Source: Liolophura sinensis (taxonomy: Eukaryota > Mollusca > Polyplacophora > Chitonida > Chitonidae). From it: 64,000 nt of DNA. The position numbers and the translations under genes are program-made. The stretch's first letter is position 1; each line of letters opens with the position of its first letter. Positions 61,901 through 64,000 of the stretch are shown in pieces. The stretch covers positions 1-64,000 of the forward strand of contig NW_027018120.1 in NCBI RefSeq assembly GCF_032854445.1. The letters are read 5' to 3'. The notes under the pieces were generated by a model, which made no database searches, was not told the origin of the DNA, and saw only the letters and a program-made list of their open reading frames with translations.

Positions 61901-64000
61901 ACAGCAGACTGTATCAAGTACCTTGTGTTTTTTATGTACAAATGGTCTGGTTTTTCTACACGTAGAAAAAGACATTGAGATTGTCTTGGGCTTAGAAGTA
62001 AGACTATTGCTGGATGAGTTAAATGGGCTTGGCCCAAAGATTTTAGGTGTTCTGGGCTACCGAAGGGCACATAACTTATAGTCAAAAGTTGAATATAGTA
62101 ATGACCAGTCGCGATTGTACAGAGTACAGTGTAGCCGGTTTCAATTAACAAAAAGACCAGGCAAAAATGCAAAAGTGGAAAAACTGTTCCAGTGCTGCTG
62201 GTAAGAGGCTAATCCGACGTATTTTGTGACGAGAAATCGAATGGTGCAATCCGCGTTGCTCTCCGACCAATACTTTTGGCTGTAGCGACAATTGAATGAT
62301 CATTTATGTCATAATCACGTGCCCAGCAACGGCTCTTACTCCATGGAAACCAGGGAAATTTGCAATTTTTCAACAGCTGCCGATGCCTGGCTCAATTCCG
62401 CATCTTTTGGCACCTTACTGAAGTAAGTCAGTGTTCAGTTGTACTTTTTACAGCAGACTGTATCAAGTACCTTGTGTTTTTCACGTACTAATGGTGTGGT
62501 TTTTCTACACGTAGATAAAGACATTGAGATTGTCTTGCACTTAGAAGTAAGGCAATTGCTGGGTGAGTTAAATGGGCTTAGCCCAAAGATTTCAGGTTCT
62601 CTGAGCTACCGAAGGGCACATAACTTATAGTCAAAAGTTGAATATAGTAATGACCAGTCGCGATTGTACAGAGTACAGTGTAGCCGATTTCAATTAACAA
62701 AAAGACCAGGCAAAAATGCAAAAGTGGAAAAACTGTTCCAGTGCTGCTGGTAAGAGGCTAATCCGACGTATTTTGTGACGAGAAATCGAATGGTGCAATC
62801 CGCGTTGCTCTCCGACCAATACTTTTGGCTGTAGCGACAATTGAATGATCATTGATGTCATAATCACGTGCCCAGCAACGGCTCTTACTCCATGGAAACC
62901 AGGGATATTTGCAATTTTTTAACAGCTGCCGATGCCTGGCCCAATTCCGCATCTTTTGGCACCTTATAAATGTGGGTCAGTGTTTAGTTGTACTTTTTAC
63001 AGCAGACTGTATCAAGTACCTTGTGTTTTTTATGTACAAATGGTGTGGTTTTTCTACACGTAGATAAAGACATTGAGATTGTCTTGGACCTAGAAGTAAG
63101 ACAATTACTGGGTGAGTTAAATGGGCTTAGCCCAAAGATTTGACGTCTTCTGGGCTACCGAAGGGCACATAACTTATAGTCAAAAGTTGAATATAGTAAT
63201 GACCAGTCGCGATTGTACAGAGTACAGTGTAGCCGGTTTCAATTAACAAAAAGACCAGGCAAAAATGCAAAATTGGAAAAACTGTTCCAGTGCTAGTAGT
63301 AAAAGGCTAATCCGACGTATTTTGTGACGAGAAATCGAATAGTGCAAACCGCGTTGCTCTCCGACCAATACTTTTGGCTGTAGCGACAATTGAATGATCA
63401 TTGATGTCATAATCACGTGCGTAGCAACGGCTCTTACTCCATGGAAACCAGGGAAATTTGCAATTTTTCAACAGCTGCCGATGCCTGGCTCAATTCCGAA
63501 TCTTTTGGCACCTTACTGAAGTAAGTCAGTGTTCAGTTGTACTTTTTACAGCAGACTGTATCAAGTACCTTGTGTTTTTCACGTACAAATGGTGTGGTTT
63601 TTCTACACGTAGATAAAGACATTGAGATTGTCTTGCACTTAGAAGTAAGGCAATTGCTGGGTGAGTTAAATGGGCTTAGCCCAAAGATTTCAGGTCTTCT
63701 GAGCTACCGAAGGGCACATAACTTATAGTCAAAAGTTGAATATAGTAATGACCAGTCGCGATTGTACAGAGTACAGTGTAGCCGATTTCAATTAACAAAA
63801 AGACCAGGCAAAAATGCAAAAGTGGAAAAACTGTTCCAGTGCTGCTGGTAAGAGGCTAATCCGACGTATTTTGTGACGAGAAATCGAATGGTGCAATCCG
63901 CGTTGCTCTCCGACCAATACTTTTGGCTGTAGCGACAATTGAATGATCATTTATGTCATAATCACGTGCCCAGCAACGGCTCTTACTCCATGGAAACCAG
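59000..64000 (+). repeat. Right-edge block, ends in a partial monomer
   Basis: Monomer starts: 59000, 59549, 60097, 60646, 61194, 61743, 62292, 62841, 63390 and 63939. The last unit is cut by the window edge after 62 bp. The unit at 59000 repeats the TTCAATGATCATTG type B of 48565 and 53511. 60646 is type E, and 61743 has a type E right half on a type A left half. 62292 and 63390 share CTGAAGTAAGTCAG and CTGAGCTACC and lie 1098 bp apart. This suggests that another period, possibly two monomers, continues past the window. Confidence 0.85.

Larger units (their letters stand above)
1..64000 (+). repeat. 549-bp satellite DNA tandem array, 116 complete monomers
   Basis: Seen directly: the same unit recurs head to tail from the first to the last base. 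Most successive starts are 549 bp apart, for example 13379, 13928, 14477, 15026, 15575, 16124 and 16673. Exceptions are short indels, one 536-bp variant present twice, one 522-bp copy, and two copies of 620-621 bp. All units lie on the same strand and no foreign sequence interrupts them. Composition is about 41.5% G+C in the unit at 13381-13920. Known in general: long homogeneous arrays with higher-order periods are typical of eukaryotic centromeric or heterochromatic satellites. The chromosomal role of this array is inference, and I do not recognise the family. The plus label only reflects the reading direction chosen here. Confidence 0.98.

Noticed and set aside
154-63939. Dozens of open frames of 60-144 codons on both strands
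   Set aside because: They recur at the monomer period, overlap on both strands, often start at TTG or GTG, and differ in length through single-base changes. No protein domain or motif is recognisable. They are products of the repeat.
1-64000. CRISPR array
   Set aside because: The whole unit is repeated and there are no short repeats separated by unique spacers.
1-64000. Tandem rRNA, 5S or snRNA gene cluster
   Set aside because: I saw no conserved 5S, spliceosomal RNA or large rRNA segment, and no fixed T-run terminator after a candidate gene. The unit has no RNA gene I can recognise.
1-64000. Transposon or retroelement array
   Set aside because: No terminal repeats, target-site duplications, or reverse transcriptase or transposase coding were seen. 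The units abut each other exactly.

Overview
The whole 64 kb window is one uninterrupted head-to-tail tandem array of a satellite DNA monomer. The modal length is 549 bp. I count 117 monomer starts, hence 116 complete copies between 154 and 63938, plus a partial copy at each end. All copies lie in the same orientation. I found no unique DNA, transposon, rRNA, tRNA, CRISPR array or convincing protein gene. A family this long, homogeneous and organised into higher-order repeats (HORs) points to heterochromatic or centromeric DNA of a eukaryote. I do not recognise the family, and the sequence does not let me name the organism. A representative monomer, counted by hand over 13381-13920, is about 41.5% G+C.

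Left domain (1 to about 24.9 kb): a very regular HOR of 20 monomers (154-11194, 11041 bp) is repeated almost base for base at 11195-23332. The second copy has two additional monomers around 18.0-19.1 kb. Both copies carry the same rare variants, including a 71-bp internal duplication (7504-7644 and 19642-19782) and a shortened 536-bp monomer (154 and 11195). A short mosaic of hybrid monomers (23333-24978) ends the domain.

Right domain (about 24.9-64 kb): the same monomer occurs with a different mix of variants and shorter, overlapping HORs. These are a 10-monomer period (28830-34317, with its first five monomers repeated at 34318-37061), a 7-monomer period (38711-42527 and 42528-46369), and looser 9- to 10-monomer recurrences from 48 to 60 kb. 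A two-monomer recurrence sits at the right edge.

For convenience I number monomers from a conserved point, the first T of TTGAATGATCAT. I classify them by linked diagnostic sites. Type A has TTACTGAAGTGGGTCAGTG. Type B has TTATAAATGTGGGTCAGTG. Type C has TTATTCATGTGGGTCTGTGG. Type E has a right half with GATATTGAG, CTATTGCTGGATGAG and GCTTGGCCC. K-start copies have GAAATATCAT in place of GAATGATCAT at the start. The variant distribution is best explained by repeated unequal crossover and gene conversion. Many short open frames occur because one monomer frame happens to stay open for about 112 codons. I treat them as by-products of the repeat.
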